This document shows, piece after piece, positions 16,971 through 25,053 of a stretch of DNA of 49,648 bases. The notes under the pieces are model-generated. The model was not told the DNA's origin and did not search any database. It was given only the letters and a program-made list of their open reading frames with translations. Source of the DNA: Verrucomicrobiota bacterium (GTDB lineage Bacteria > Verrucomicrobiota > Verrucomicrobiia > Opitutales > Opitutaceae); assembly GCA_023426435.1 (NCBI GenBank), contig JAFAAS010000026.1, forward strand, positions 1 to 49,648. The letters run 5' to 3'. How positions within the stretch are numbered: position 1 is the first letter of the stretch; each line of letters starts with the position of its first letter. The translations under genes and the position numbers were made by a program.

Positions 16971-17804
16971 ATGTCTCTTGATCGCGCGACCATTGTAACT
17001 TTGGGCAGCAAGCTGGCGCCGGCGGCGGCGATATTCGGGCGGCTGCGGGAGTTGTTGGACGATCCGGACACCGGCTCGGAAGAAATTGTGGCGCTGATCC
17101 GTCTCGATCCGGCGCTGACGTTTCACGTGATCCGGATGAGCAACAGCGTGATCTTCGGATTGCGGGAGCAGAACGATTCGCTCGAAGGCGCGGTGGGGCG
17201 CGTGGGGTTTCGCGAGATTTACCGGCTCGTGGGTTTGGCGGCGACGCATCAGATTTGTCAGGGAGATCTGCGCAATTATCGGCTGAAGGCGTCGCGGTTG
17301 TGGGAGAATTCGATCGCGACGGCGGCGGCGGCGGAAGTGTTGGCGGGGCCGGCGAAAATCGAGCCGGGGCTGGCGTATACGGCGGGACTTTTGCGGACGG
17401 TGGGGCGCGTGATCATCGACGGTCATTCGGCGGGCCGCGTGTATCCAGGCGAAGCGGAGTGGCCGGCGGTGCACGAATGGGAGCGATCGGTTTTTGGGAT
17501 CACGGCGGCGGAAGTGACGGCGATGCTGCTCGAGCACTGGCGTTTTCCGGTGGAGATCGTGAGTGCGGTGCGCGGGCATCTGGAACCCTTTGCGTTGGCG
17601 GAGTCGAATGTCGGCGCGTGTGTGTTGAATCTCGCGAGCGGAGTGGCGGCGCGGTTCGGATTGGATTTGCCGGGCGAGACGGGGCATTGGGCGTGCACCC
17701 AAGCGAAGCTCACGCTGGCCAATGTGACGGAGCCGGTGCTCGAGGAATGTGCGACGCGGGCGCGGGAACACTATTCGGCGCTGTGTTCGGGCGTGGGGAA
17801 GTAG
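16971..17804 (+). CDS. HDOD domain protein
   Basis: 277 residues from the ATG at 16971, preceded by GGCGGAG; a GTG at 16947 is an alternative. It has the HDOD pattern: EEIVALIRLDPALTFHVIRM, SLEGAVGRVGFREIYRLVGLAA, then AYTAGLLRTVGRVIIDGH and MLLEHWRFPVEIVSAVRGH. HDOD proteins are HD-fold relatives that lack full phosphohydrolase metal sites and usually act in signalling. No output domain is fused. The stop codon TAG is part of a GTAG foot of a downstream REP-like element. Confidence 0.85.
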   Translation: MSLDRATIVTLGSKLAPAAAIFGRLRELLDDPDTGSEEIVALIRLDPALTFHVIRMSNSVIFGLREQNDSLEGAVGRVGFREIYRLVGLAATHQICQGDLRNYRLKASRLWENSIATAAAAEVLAGPAKIEPGLAYTAGLLRTVGRVIIDGHSAGRVYPGEAEWPAVHEWERSVFGITAAEVTAMLLEHWRFPVEIVSAVRGHLEPFALAESNVGACVLNLASGVAARFGLDLPGETGHWACTQAKLTLANVTEPVLEECATRAREHYSALCSGVGK

Positions 17805-17849
17805 GCCGACGTAGGAGGCCGTCATAGCGCCTACGGAGTGGCGCCCTCC
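17801..17849. repeat. Inverted pair of REP-like elements
   Basis: GTAG (17801-17804) precedes a GGCC ... GGCC stem on the plus strand, and CTCC (17846-17849, GGAG on the minus strand) ends an opposing GCGCC/GGCGC stem. Two REP-like units facing each other resemble a BIME. The HDOD stop codon is inside the first foot. Confidence 0.6.
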
Positions 17850-17861
17850 AACGGGAGTGAG

Positions 17862-18260
17862 ACGTTATTCGCGTGCTTCGGGTGGGGTGAAGCCGCGACG
17901 GAGGACGGTTTCGGCGATGGCGCCGGTGATGTCGCGGTTGAGGTAGAGATTGCCGCAGGCCAACTTGCGCGGCGCGGTCGAGTGCGTTCGGACGGCGAGG
18001 GAAGAGGCCGGCGGGGCGTGAGCTGGTGAAAGATGTCTTCGCCGTATCCGGAAGGATGATTCACGCCGCCGGCGGGGAGACGGCCTCGATGAGGATGTCC
18101 ATGAACGCGGTGTGGACCTGGGCTTCGAAGGTGGGGTCGGGCAAAGGAAGTCCGGCGGGCGGGTGTCTGCGGGGATCGGGGACGGCCGGCGGGTTCGCGC
18201 TCGCCGGGGCGGGGCCGGTGGGGTTAGGGAATTCGTGCGACTTTCGGGCTCCGGCCGTGT
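17862..18260 (-). pseudogene. Decayed aldehyde dehydrogenase remnant (P5C dehydrogenase / PutA C-terminal type)
   Basis: This gap between the HDOD and sigma factor genes has no intact gene. On the minus strand, the segment encoded near 17870-17990 reads KLACGNLYLNRDITGAI, which matches the conserved GNLYINRGxTGAI stretch near the C-terminus of 1-pyrroline-5-carboxylate dehydrogenase. The usual Gly/Gly-rich continuation is lost and the frame ends soon after. Upstream sequence in several frames looks coding-like but is broken. I take it as the eroded end of a proline-catabolism gene. The boundaries are approximate. Confidence 0.5.
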
Positions 18261-18267
18261 TTTGGGC

Positions 18268-18867
18268 ATGAACGATGACACTCCAGTGCAAACCCAAACC
18301 ACGGGACTAATCACCCCGCCCGACTTCACGACGTTCATGCGAAACTATCAGGACATGGTTTATTCCACGGCGGTGCGGCTGGTTGGCAACGAGGCGCAGG
18401 CGGAGGACATATCCCAGGAAGTTTTCCTGAAGGCGTATGAGCGTTTCGATTCGCTGCAGGCCAGTCCGACGGCTGGCGGGTGGCTCAAGACCGTGGCGAC
18501 GAATTTGTCGCTGAACCATCTCTCGCGCTATCGGAAGCGCTGGCGTTTCTTTTCGGAGTTTCGCCGGGACGACAGCGGAGGGGAGTCGGACGAGCCGGAG
18601 GTCGAGTTTGCGGCGCCGGATTCATTTTTCTCGGGAGTCGATGCCGGCGAGCGGCGGGCGTGGGTGGAGAAGGCGTTGGAGCAACTCCCGGAGCATCAGC
18701 GCGTGCCGCTGGTGTTGTTTCACTTTGAGGAGATGCCCTATGACGAGATTGCGAAACGCCTGGGGGTCTCGCTCGCGAAGGTGAAGACGGATATTTTGCG
18801 GGCGCGGGCTGCGCTGGCGCAGATCCTCGCGCGTAGTGGAACGTCACACGAAAAATTCAGCGCATAA
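18268..18867 (+). CDS. ECF-type RNA polymerase sigma factor
   Basis: 199 residues from the ATG at 18268. Sigma region 2 spans about residues 25-95 (MVYSTAVRLVGNEAQAEDIS, FLKAYERFDSL, WLKTVATNLSLNHLSRYRKR). A short acidic linker follows, then region 4 (LPEHQRVPLVLFHFEEMPYD, EIAKRLGVSLAKVKTDILRARAAL), the HTH that reads the -35 box. There is no region 1 or 3, as expected of ECF sigmas. The next gene starts 4 bp downstream and encodes a membrane protein likely to be its anti-sigma partner. Confidence 0.9.
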   Translation: MNDDTPVQTQTTGLITPPDFTTFMRNYQDMVYSTAVRLVGNEAQAEDISQEVFLKAYERFDSLQASPTAGGWLKTVATNLSLNHLSRYRKRWRFFSEFRRDDSGGESDEPEVEFAAPDSFFSGVDAGERRAWVEKALEQLPEHQRVPLVLFHFEEMPYDEIAKRLGVSLAKVKTDILRARAALAQILARSGTSHEKFSA

Positions 18868-18871
18868 AGTC

Positions 18872-19333
18872 ATGAAACCCTCTCCGGAAGAACTCGAAAA
18901 GATGATCCATGAAACGTTGCGGTCGCTGCCGGAGCGGCGGGCGCCGCGGTCGTTGGAGTCGCGCGTGATGGCGGCGATCGCGGCGCGGGAGGCGCTGCCG
19001 TGGTGGCGTCAGTCGTATCGCGCGTGGCCGCTGGCGGCGCGGGTGGTGTTTGTGGTGGTGTCGGTGGGGCTCGCGGCCGGGTTGATGCTGGCGACGGTGG
19101 GAGCGATGACGGATTTGCGCGGCAGCGACGTGTCGCGGTTTTTTGCGACGCCGCTGTTGTGGATCGAGATCGCGCGGAATGCGATGGCGAGCATGGCCAG
19201 CGTGGGCGCGGTGATTGTGCGCCAGATCCCGACGCTGTGGCTGTATGGCGGGCTGGCGGTGTTTGTGGCCGCGTATGTGGCCATGTTTGGAATTGGTGCG
19301 GCGGCTTATCGGACGTTGATCGCGCGGCGATAG
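18872..19333 (+). CDS. Membrane protein, probable anti-sigma partner
   Basis: 153 residues, starting 4 bp after the sigma gene. A cytoplasmic N-terminus of about 50 residues (EELEKMIHETLRSLPERRAP) precedes two membrane segments, near 54-76 and 122-148. The N-terminal segment resembles the short helical arm by which anti-sigma factors hold ECF sigmas, but the zinc-binding HxxxCxxC motif is absent. Tight coupling to the sigma gene is the main evidence for the role. Confidence 0.65.
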   Translation: MKPSPEELEKMIHETLRSLPERRAPRSLESRVMAAIAAREALPWWRQSYRAWPLAARVVFVVVSVGLAAGLMLATVGAMTDLRGSDVSRFFATPLLWIEIARNAMASMASVGAVIVRQIPTLWLYGGLAVFVAAYVAMFGIGAAAYRTLIARR

Positions 19334-19353
19334 GTCGGAGCGATGCAGTTCAG

Positions 19354-19436
19354 GAACCACGAATGAACACGAATGAACACGAAGTCGGAGAGGCAGCGGT
19401 GTTATTGGGTCGAATGGGCGTTCGTGTGCTTTCGAG
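19354..19436. repeat. Period-10 repeat (CACGAATGAA words) with weak inverted arm
   Basis: ACCACGAATGAACACGAATG continues into a third copy (19355-19383). A partly complementary stretch, CGTTCGTGTGCTTTCG, lies at 19417-19433. The layout is like the other short-period inverted elements, with a poorer second arm. It is in the gap between the anti-sigma and polymer-forming genes. Confidence 0.5.
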
Positions 19437-19485
19437 GCGATGAATGGTGTTAATGAATAATCCCGGCTGAAAACTTTTGTATTTA

Positions 19486-21333
19486 ATGAAAACTCCACTT
19501 CGACGTTTTGCCCTGTGGCTCGCGCTGGCGATTGCGCTGGCGCCGGGCTCTTTCCTGAACGGGCAGGAGGATCAAGCCCCGGCGGCGCCCGTTGTCCTGC
19601 AGGCGGCACCGGTGGCGCCCGATGGGCCGGCGACGCCGGTGGCGGATGAGAACGAGAAGAGCGAAAGCGATGCGCCGGCGGGATTGCGACGGCTGGATGT
19701 GGAAGAGTCGGCGGAGCCTGCTCAGGAGGAAGCGGCGGAGGAAGAATCTGCGGCGGAGCAGCCGAAGGCGGCGGAAGAGCCGGCGCAGCCGGAGCGCATT
19801 TATCGTGAGCGCGGCGAACGCGTGGGCTTTGGCGAGAATTCGGAATTGGGGGCCGACGAGCAGGCGGAAGTCGTGGTGTCGATCTTCGGCTCTTCGACGT
19901 CCGAAGGGCGCGTGCGTGATTCGGTCGTGTCGATTCTGGGTTCGAGCACGGCGAGTGGCGAAGTTCGCGGCGAGGTGGTGGCGGTGTTGGGAAATTCGCG
20001 GCTGCTCGATGGCCGGGTGGGCGGTGCGGTGGTTTCGGTGTTGGGCAATACTTACGTGAATGGCCGGGTGAACGGGGAAGTGGTGGCGGTGTTGGGGAAT
20101 GTGGAACTCGGGCCGAAGGCGGAGGTGCATGGCGAAGTCGTGTGCGTGGGCGGGCGACTGATTCGCGATCCGGCGGCGGTGGTGCATGGGAAGGTGAACA
20201 ATGTGGCGTTCGGTTTCACGCTGGGCGGATTCGAGTGGCTGCAGGCGTGGGCGAGAAAGTGTCTGGCGTGGGGGCGGCCGCTGGCGTTTGGAGAGAATCT
20301 GATGTGGGCGTGGTGGCTGGCGCTCGGGTTTCTGGCGTTCTATGTCGTGCTCGGGTTGTTTTTCCCGCGCGGGGTGGAAAAGTGTGCGCAGACCTTCGAG
20401 GACAGTCCGGGGTATTCGATCCTCACGGCGATTTTGGTGACGTTGCTGACGCCGCTCGCGGGGGTGGTGTTGGCGATCACGGTGCTGGGAGCGCCGGCGC
20501 TGCTGATCGCGTTGCTCCTTGCGGGATTGTTCGGGAAGGCGGTGATGCTGGCGTGGATCGGGCGGCGGATTACGAATTATTTTCCGGGGCCGTTGTCGGG
20601 GCCGGCGATGGCGGTGTTGGTGGGCGGTGCGATTGTGCTGCTGCTTTATACGATACCCTTCGTCGGATTCTTCGTGATGAAGCTGCTCTCGTGGCTCGGG
20701 GTGGGCGTAGTGGCTTATACGATTATTCGAATGAACCGGCGGCCGACGGTGGTGGCGCCGGGAGTCGTGATGGCGCCGGGTGGGGCGAGTGTGAGCGCGA
20801 CGCCGGGGGTGGCGGCGGTTGCGCCGCAGGTTCCGGTGGTGGAAGTGACGGAAGCGGGGATGCCGCCGCCGGTGACGGTGGTGCCCTCCGTGTCGATGGT
20901 GCCGCCGCCGGTGCCGCCGGTGGTGAGTGGGCGGGTGGTGATTTCGGCGGCCACGCTGCCGCGGGCGGGTTTTTGGGTTCGGATTGGTGCGTCGGCGCTC
21001 GATCTGTTGATCGTGGGAATCGCGGTGAGCTTGATGCCGGATTTCTGGCAGCCGAACCTGATGCTGATCTTTGCGGCGTATTGCTGCGTGATGTGGGCGT
21101 TGAAAGGGACGACGGTCGGCGGGATTATCTGCGGGTTGAAGCTGGTGCGGTTGGACGATCGGAAAGTCGATTGGGCGACGGCGATCGTGCGGGCGTTGGG
21201 TGGATTTCTTTCGCTGGCGGCGGCGGGGGTCGGCTTCATCTGGGTGGCGTTCGACGACCAGAAGCAATCGTGGCATGACAAGATTGCGGGCACGACAATC
21301 GTGCATGTGCCGAAAGGTGTGTCGCTGGTGTAG
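19486..21333 (+). CDS. Membrane protein with polymer-forming (bactofilin-like) repeats and RDD domain
   Basis: 615 residues from the ATG at 19486. A signal peptide is followed by an Ala/Glu-rich low-complexity stretch to about residue 105. Residues 128-230 hold about five repeats of roughly 18 residues (VVSILGSSTASGEVRGEVVA, VVSVLGNTYVNGRVNGEVVA), a right-handed beta-helix pattern as in polymer-forming cytoskeletal proteins. Four or five membrane segments follow (about 270-425), then a Val/Pro-rich linker. The RDD domain (about 492-615) runs from RAGFWVRIGASALDLLIVGI to WHDKIAGTTIV. It is probably in the sigma-factor operon and may be its main envelope target. The domain combination is unusual. 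Confidence 0.8.
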   Translation: MKTPLRRFALWLALAIALAPGSFLNGQEDQAPAAPVVLQAAPVAPDGPATPVADENEKSESDAPAGLRRLDVEESAEPAQEEAAEEESAAEQPKAAEEPAQPERIYRERGERVGFGENSELGADEQAEVVVSIFGSSTSEGRVRDSVVSILGSSTASGEVRGEVVAVLGNSRLLDGRVGGAVVSVLGNTYVNGRVNGEVVAVLGNVELGPKAEVHGEVVCVGGRLIRDPAAVVHGKVNNVAFGFTLGGFEWLQAWARKCLAWGRPLAFGENLMWAWWLALGFLAFYVVLGLFFPRGVEKCAQTFEDSPGYSILTAILVTLLTPLAGVVLAITVLGAPALLIALLLAGLFGKAVMLAWIGRRITNYFPGPLSGPAMAVLVGGAIVLLLYTIPFVGFFVMKLLSWLGVGVVAYTIIRMNRRPTVVAPGVVMAPGGASVSATPGVAAVAPQVPVVEVTEAGMPPPVTVVPSVSMVPPPVPPVVSGRVVISAATLPRAGFWVRIGASALDLLIVGIAVSLMPDFWQPNLMLIFAAYCCVMWALKGTTVGGIICGLKLVRLDDRKVDWATAIVRALGGFLSLAAAGVGFIWVAFDDQKQSWHDKIAGTTIVHVPKGVSLV

Positions 21334-21365
21334 CGGGGAAGGATAGACGCGCCGGCGTGGTGGGC

Positions 21366-21480
21366 GTGCGCGTGATCGTGGTCGTAGTCGTGATCGGCTT
21401 GCGGTGTGGTGAGGGGGGGAAGGCGGGTAGAGCATGAGGGCGAGGGCGAGCACGAGCACGATTACGAGCACGAGCACGGG
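21366..21480. repeat. Period-6 inverted repeat element (GAGCAC/CACGAT family), copy B
   Basis: The left arm (GTGATCGTGGTCGTAGTCGT, about 21372-21391) and right arm (about 21441-21478) are built of the same words as copy A near 62-158. The right-arm core at 21448-21468 is identical to 123-143. It lies between the RDD-domain gene and purE. Confidence 0.75.
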
Positions 21481-21536
21481 GGAGCGGGAGAAATCTGGCT
21501 GGCGGGGGCGGGCGGAAGGCTGAAAGCTTTCCGTCT

Positions 21537-22022
21537 ATGTCAAAGCCACTGGTTGGACTCATCATGGGCAGCACGTCGGATTGGGAGACGATGCAGCATG
21601 CGGCGGCGCAGCTCGAGGCGCTGGGAGTTCCGTTCGAAAAGCGCGTGGTGAGCGCGCATCGGACGCCGAAGTTGATGGTGAGTTATGCGGAGAGCGCGGA
21701 ACGGCGCGGGTTGCGCGTGATCATTGCGGCGGCGGGCGGGGCGGCGCATTTGCCGGGGATGACGGCTTCGATGACGGCGTTGCCGGTGTTGGGGGTGCCG
21801 ATCGAATCGCATGCGTTGAAGGGGATGGATTCGCTGCTTTCGATTGTGCAAATGCCGGGCGGGGTGCCGACGGCGACGTTTGCGATTGGGAAGGCGGGCG
21901 CGATCAATGCGGCGCTGTTTGCGGCGTCGGTGCTGGCGGCGACGGAGCCGGAGATTGCGCGGGCGTGGAAGAAGTTTCGCGCGGATCAGACGGCGAAGGT
22001 GTTGAAGGCGAAGTTGCCGTGA
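21537..22022 (+). CDS. purE: 5-(carboxyamino)imidazole ribonucleotide mutase
   Basis: A 161-residue class I PurE, interconverting N5-CAIR and CAIR in purine synthesis. The N-terminal phosphate-binding loop is VGLIMGSTSDWETMQHA, followed by the family motifs VVSAHRTP, IIAAAGGAAHLPGM and LGVPIES, and the GGVPTATFAIG segment. Length matches the bacterial enzyme. purK follows on the same strand after 45 bp; together they replace the single-step class II route. Confidence 0.95.
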   Translation: MSKPLVGLIMGSTSDWETMQHAAAQLEALGVPFEKRVVSAHRTPKLMVSYAESAERRGLRVIIAAAGGAAHLPGMTASMTALPVLGVPIESHALKGMDSLLSIVQMPGGVPTATFAIGKAGAINAALFAASVLAATEPEIARAWKKFRADQTAKVLKAKLP

Positions 22023-22067
22023 GGGTTTTGTTTACAGGAAGCGATCGAGCGAGCACACGGATGTGAA

Positions 22068-23204
22068 ATGATACCTCCGGGAAAAACGATCGGCGTGCTG
22101 GGTGGCGGGCAGTTGGGGCGGATGTTTGCGCAGGCGGCGCAGGCGATGGGGTATCGCGTGCATGTGTATGAGCCGCAGGCGAACTGCCCGGCGGGTGCGG
22201 TGGCGAACAGGGAGGTGAATGCGAGCTACGAGGATTTGCGGGCGTTGAAGGAATTCGCGCGCGAGGTGGATGTGATCACCTACGAGTTCGAGAATATTCC
22301 CTCGGAGCCGCTCGCGGCGATCGCGCCGCTGGTGCCGCTGCATCCGCGGGCGGAGGTGCTGCATATTTGTCAGAATCGTCAGCGCGAGAAAGCGTGGCTG
22401 CGGGCGAATGGAATTCCGCACGTGAAGTTTGCGGAGGCGTTGGATGGCGACATTGCGGCGGCGGTGGCGCAAGTCGGGCGGCCGTGCGTGGTGAAGACGG
22501 CGGATTTCGGCTACGACGGGAAAGGGCAGATGAAGATCAACACGGACGAAGAACTCGCGCAGGCGGTGGCGATTTTTCGCGGGCGGCGGTGCGTGGTGGA
22601 GCGCTGGGTGGATTTTCAGCGGGAGGTGTCGGTGGTGGTGGCGCGTTCGTCGGCGGGAGAAACGCGGGCGTTTCCGGTGGCGGAGAATATTCATTCGCGG
22701 CACATCCTGGATTTTTCGATCGTGCCGGCGCGGATCGGAGCGGGGATTGCGCGGGAAGCGGAGATGCTGGCGACGTCGATTGCGGAAAAGCTGGGCGTGG
22801 TGGGGCTGATCGCCGTCGAGATGTTTCTGGCGAACAATGGGGAAGTGTTGGTGAACGAACTTGCGCCGCGGCCGCATAATTCCGGGCACTGGTCGATGGA
22901 CGGGTGTGAGACGAGTCAGTTTGAGCAGCACGTGCGCGCGGTGTGCGGATTGCCGCTGGGGCCGGTGGGGGTGCGCGAACCGACGGTGATGGTGAACATC
23001 CTCGGCGACGCCTGGAAGTGGCGAGAAGGCGTGTTGGAAGGTCCGCCGAACTGGGCGGCGATTTTAGGCGAGCCGGCGGCGAAGCTGCATCTTTACGGGA
23101 AGGCGGAGCCGCGGGTGGGGCGGAAGATGGGACACTTCAACGTGCGCGGACGTGAGATCGAGGCGGTGATCGAGAAGGCGCGGGAGTTGAAGGCGAAGTT
23201 GTAG
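22068..23204 (+). CDS. purK: 5-(carboxyamino)imidazole ribonucleotide synthase
   Basis: A 378-residue ATP-grasp enzyme that carboxylates AIR with bicarbonate and ATP to N5-CAIR, the substrate of PurE. The N-terminal preATP-grasp fold starts IGVLGGGQLGRMFAQAAQAM. The ATP-grasp core includes PCVVKTADFGYDGKGQ, VERWVDFQREVSVVVARS and EMFLANNGEVLVNELAPRPH, and the small C-terminal domain contains VMVNILGD and LHLYGKAEPRVGRKMGH. The operon with purE is the classic arrangement. Confidence 0.95.
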   Translation: MIPPGKTIGVLGGGQLGRMFAQAAQAMGYRVHVYEPQANCPAGAVANREVNASYEDLRALKEFAREVDVITYEFENIPSEPLAAIAPLVPLHPRAEVLHICQNRQREKAWLRANGIPHVKFAEALDGDIAAAVAQVGRPCVVKTADFGYDGKGQMKINTDEELAQAVAIFRGRRCVVERWVDFQREVSVVVARSSAGETRAFPVAENIHSRHILDFSIVPARIGAGIAREAEMLATSIAEKLGVVGLIAVEMFLANNGEVLVNELAPRPHNSGHWSMDGCETSQFEQHVRAVCGLPLGPVGVREPTVMVNILGDAWKWREGVLEGPPNWAAILGEPAAKLHLYGKAEPRVGRKMGHFNVRGREIEAVIEKARELKAKL

Positions 23205-23237
23205 GCGCGGGGTGCGGGCGGGTGATGAGATGCTACG

Positions 23238-23882
23238 TCAATTCGGCACGCAGGGACGCGTGCCGCCACGGGAGAGCGATGAGGCGGCGTGGTAGTCGGC
23301 GGGGGTGTCGAGGTCGTGCGCGAGTTCGGGGGCGTCGATGGTGGCGACGCGATCGGGATCCGCGTTGAGGAGGGTGCGGGCGCCTTCTTCGCCGGTGAGG
23401 GCGGCGAGCGTCGGGAAATGTTCGCGGAGAAAGAGGGCGGGGGCGGCGTTGCGGTTGAGGTAGCGTGACGCGACGATGTTGCGCGACGTGGCGCGTTGGG
23501 CGGAAACGAGGCGATCGATGGTGGACGTGTTGAATGCGGGCTGGTCGCAGAGCGCGATGAGGGCGGCGTCGAGAGAGCGGGAGAATTGTTGAAGGATCGC
23601 GATGCCGGTGCGGATGGAGGAGGCCATGCCTTCGGGCCAGGCGGGATTTTCCGCGACGAGCACGGGGAGGCGGGCGAGGAGCGGGCGGATGCGTTCGGCG
23701 TGAGCGCCGAGGACGACGACGACGGGCCAGGCGGGTGAGGCGAGGGCGGCGTCAACGGCGTGGAGGAGGAGCGGGCGGCCGTTTAGGGGAAGAAGTTGTT
23801 TCGGCTCGCCCATGCGAGTCGACGCGCCGGCCGCGAGGATGATGGCGCCGAAGCGGAACGGAGTGGTTTCGGTGGGAGGCAC
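23238..23882 (-). CDS. MobA-like nucleotidyltransferase (MocA type)
   Basis: A 214-residue protein with the MobA-like NTP transferase signature: ILAAGASTRMGEPKQLLPL at the N-terminus and ALCDQPAF in the middle (metal-binding Asp), with ARTLLNADPDRVATID and DLDTPADY near the end. The closest known group attaches CMP to molybdopterin (MocA) for xanthine-dehydrogenase-type enzymes. It is followed on the same strand by... upstream lies an XdhC-like gene, supporting that role, but no molybdoenzyme is in the window. The last nine residues (GGTRPCVPN) are encoded by a REP-like hairpin, so the native C-terminus has probably been replaced. Confidence 0.8.
   Translation of the reverse strand: MPPTETTPFRFGAIILAAGASTRMGEPKQLLPLNGRPLLLHAVDAALASPAWPVVVVLGAHAERIRPLLARLPVLVAENPAWPEGMASSIRTGIAILQQFSRSLDAALIALCDQPAFNTSTIDRLVSAQRATSRNIVASRYLNRNAAPALFLREHFPTLAALTGEEGARTLLNADPDRVATIDAPELAHDLDTPADYHAASSLSRGGTRPCVPN
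23244..23269. repeat. REP-like hairpin with GTGG foot, inside the 3' end of the MobA-like gene
   Basis: CGGCACGC (23244-23251) pairs with GCGTGCCG (23258-23265), followed by CCAC (GTGG on the minus strand). It codes for the C-terminal GGTRPCVPN of the minus-strand gene and lies just before its stop codon. Confidence 0.65.
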
Positions 23883-23912
23883 GGAAGCAGCGAAGAAGAT
23901 GAAGCGACTTAT

Positions 23913-24917
23913 CTATCCGTGGATGGGCTGCTTTCTGTGTCGGAGCGGGCGGGCGTCGCGGTTCGAGAGGAACGCCTGGATTTCGGCGACGATGCTGAGG
24001 GCGACCTCTTCGGGAGTTTCGGCGCCGAGGTCGAGGCCGACGGGGGCGTGGAGGCGGTGGCGGGTTTCGGGGGCGATCGAGGTGCCGGTTTTTTCCAGAT
24101 CGGCGAGAATGCGTTCGGCGCGTTTCCTGGGGCCGAGCAGACCGATGTAGCGAAAATTTGGAGACGCGAGGAGGTCGCGGAGAATGGGGACGTCGTGGAC
24201 GTAGTGGTGGGTCATCACGACGGCCAGGCTGTTGGGGATCGAAGGGAGGCGGGAAACGAGTTCGGCGGCGGGTGCGACGATCACCTGGTCGGCGAGCGGG
24301 AAGCGTGGCGCAGTGGCGAAATCGCGACGCGGATCGGCGAGGGTGACGTGCCAGCCGAGTTCTTTGGCCATGCGAATCAGCGGGCGGGCGTCGTCGCCGG
24401 CACCAAAGACGTGGAGCGCGGTGGGCGCGGGGAGCGGGTTGAGAAACGTGCGGACGGACGGCTCGCTGGTGTTCGCGGCGACATCGGAGGCGAGGTGGGT
24501 GCCGATGTTTTTTGAGGCGGTGGACTGGTAGATGACGGCGAGATCGGTGGGGCGATGAGCGGCGAGGTTGGTGGCGACGGTGGTGGCCCAGGAAGGACGC
24601 GGCGGGAGTTTTTCGATCAGGACTTGAACGACGCCGTGGCAGCCGAGACCGACGCCCCAGACGAGGTCGTTTTCGGACGTGGTGTCGTAGGTGACGAGTT
24701 CGGGCGTGCCGGTGGCGAGGACGCGGGTGGCGCGGGCGAGGACGTCTTCTTCGAGGCAGCCGCCGCTGACCGATCCGATGCGCTCGCGATCGGCGGTGAC
24801 GAGAAGACGCGCGCCGGGGCGGCGGTAGGAGGAGCCGGAAACGGTGACGAGCGTGGCGAGGGCGGAAGGCTGATCGGAGCGGTTGAGGTGGCGGACGATC
24901 GCGGCGAGCTCGTTCAT
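23913..24917 (-). CDS. XdhC/CoxI family protein
   Basis: A 334-residue protein. The N-terminal XdhC_CoxI domain has ALATLVTVSGSSYRRPGARL and IGSVSGGCLEEDV, where the conserved cysteine of the family lies, then GLGCHGVVQVLIE. The C-terminal Rossmann domain (about residues 185-330) contains ALHVFGAGDDARPLIRMAKE, VVMTHHYVHDVPIL and YIGLLGPRKRAE. XdhC binds and helps insert (sulfurated) molybdenum cofactor into xanthine dehydrogenase-like enzymes. It lies 31 bp upstream of the MobA-like gene, suggesting a small cofactor operon whose client enzyme is elsewhere. Confidence 0.9.
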   Translation of the reverse strand: MNELAAIVRHLNRSDQPSALATLVTVSGSSYRRPGARLLVTADRERIGSVSGGCLEEDVLARATRVLATGTPELVTYDTTSENDLVWGVGLGCHGVVQVLIEKLPPRPSWATTVATNLAAHRPTDLAVIYQSTASKNIGTHLASDVAANTSEPSVRTFLNPLPAPTALHVFGAGDDARPLIRMAKELGWHVTLADPRRDFATAPRFPLADQVIVAPAAELVSRLPSIPNSLAVVMTHHYVHDVPILRDLLASPNFRYIGLLGPRKRAERILADLEKTGTSIAPETRHRLHAPVGLDLGAETPEEVALSIVAEIQAFLSNRDARPLRHRKQPIHG

Positions 24918-25053
24918 GAAGGCGGTCGGAGGATGAGCGGGTGTGCGCGAGACGCAACGGCGGGAGGAAGCGTTGCGAAGAGGAAGCAGAAATCCCGGCG
25001 AGGGCGAAAGAAGCTCGCGGCGGTCGGGGCTGGGATTCGCGACGCCGGCGCGG

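Noticed and set aside
19483..21477. Long antisense frame over the polymer-forming/RDD gene
   Set aside because: The translation is Arg/His/Gln low-complexity sequence, expected on the opposite strand of GC-rich genes; the sense strand has domains and a signal peptide.
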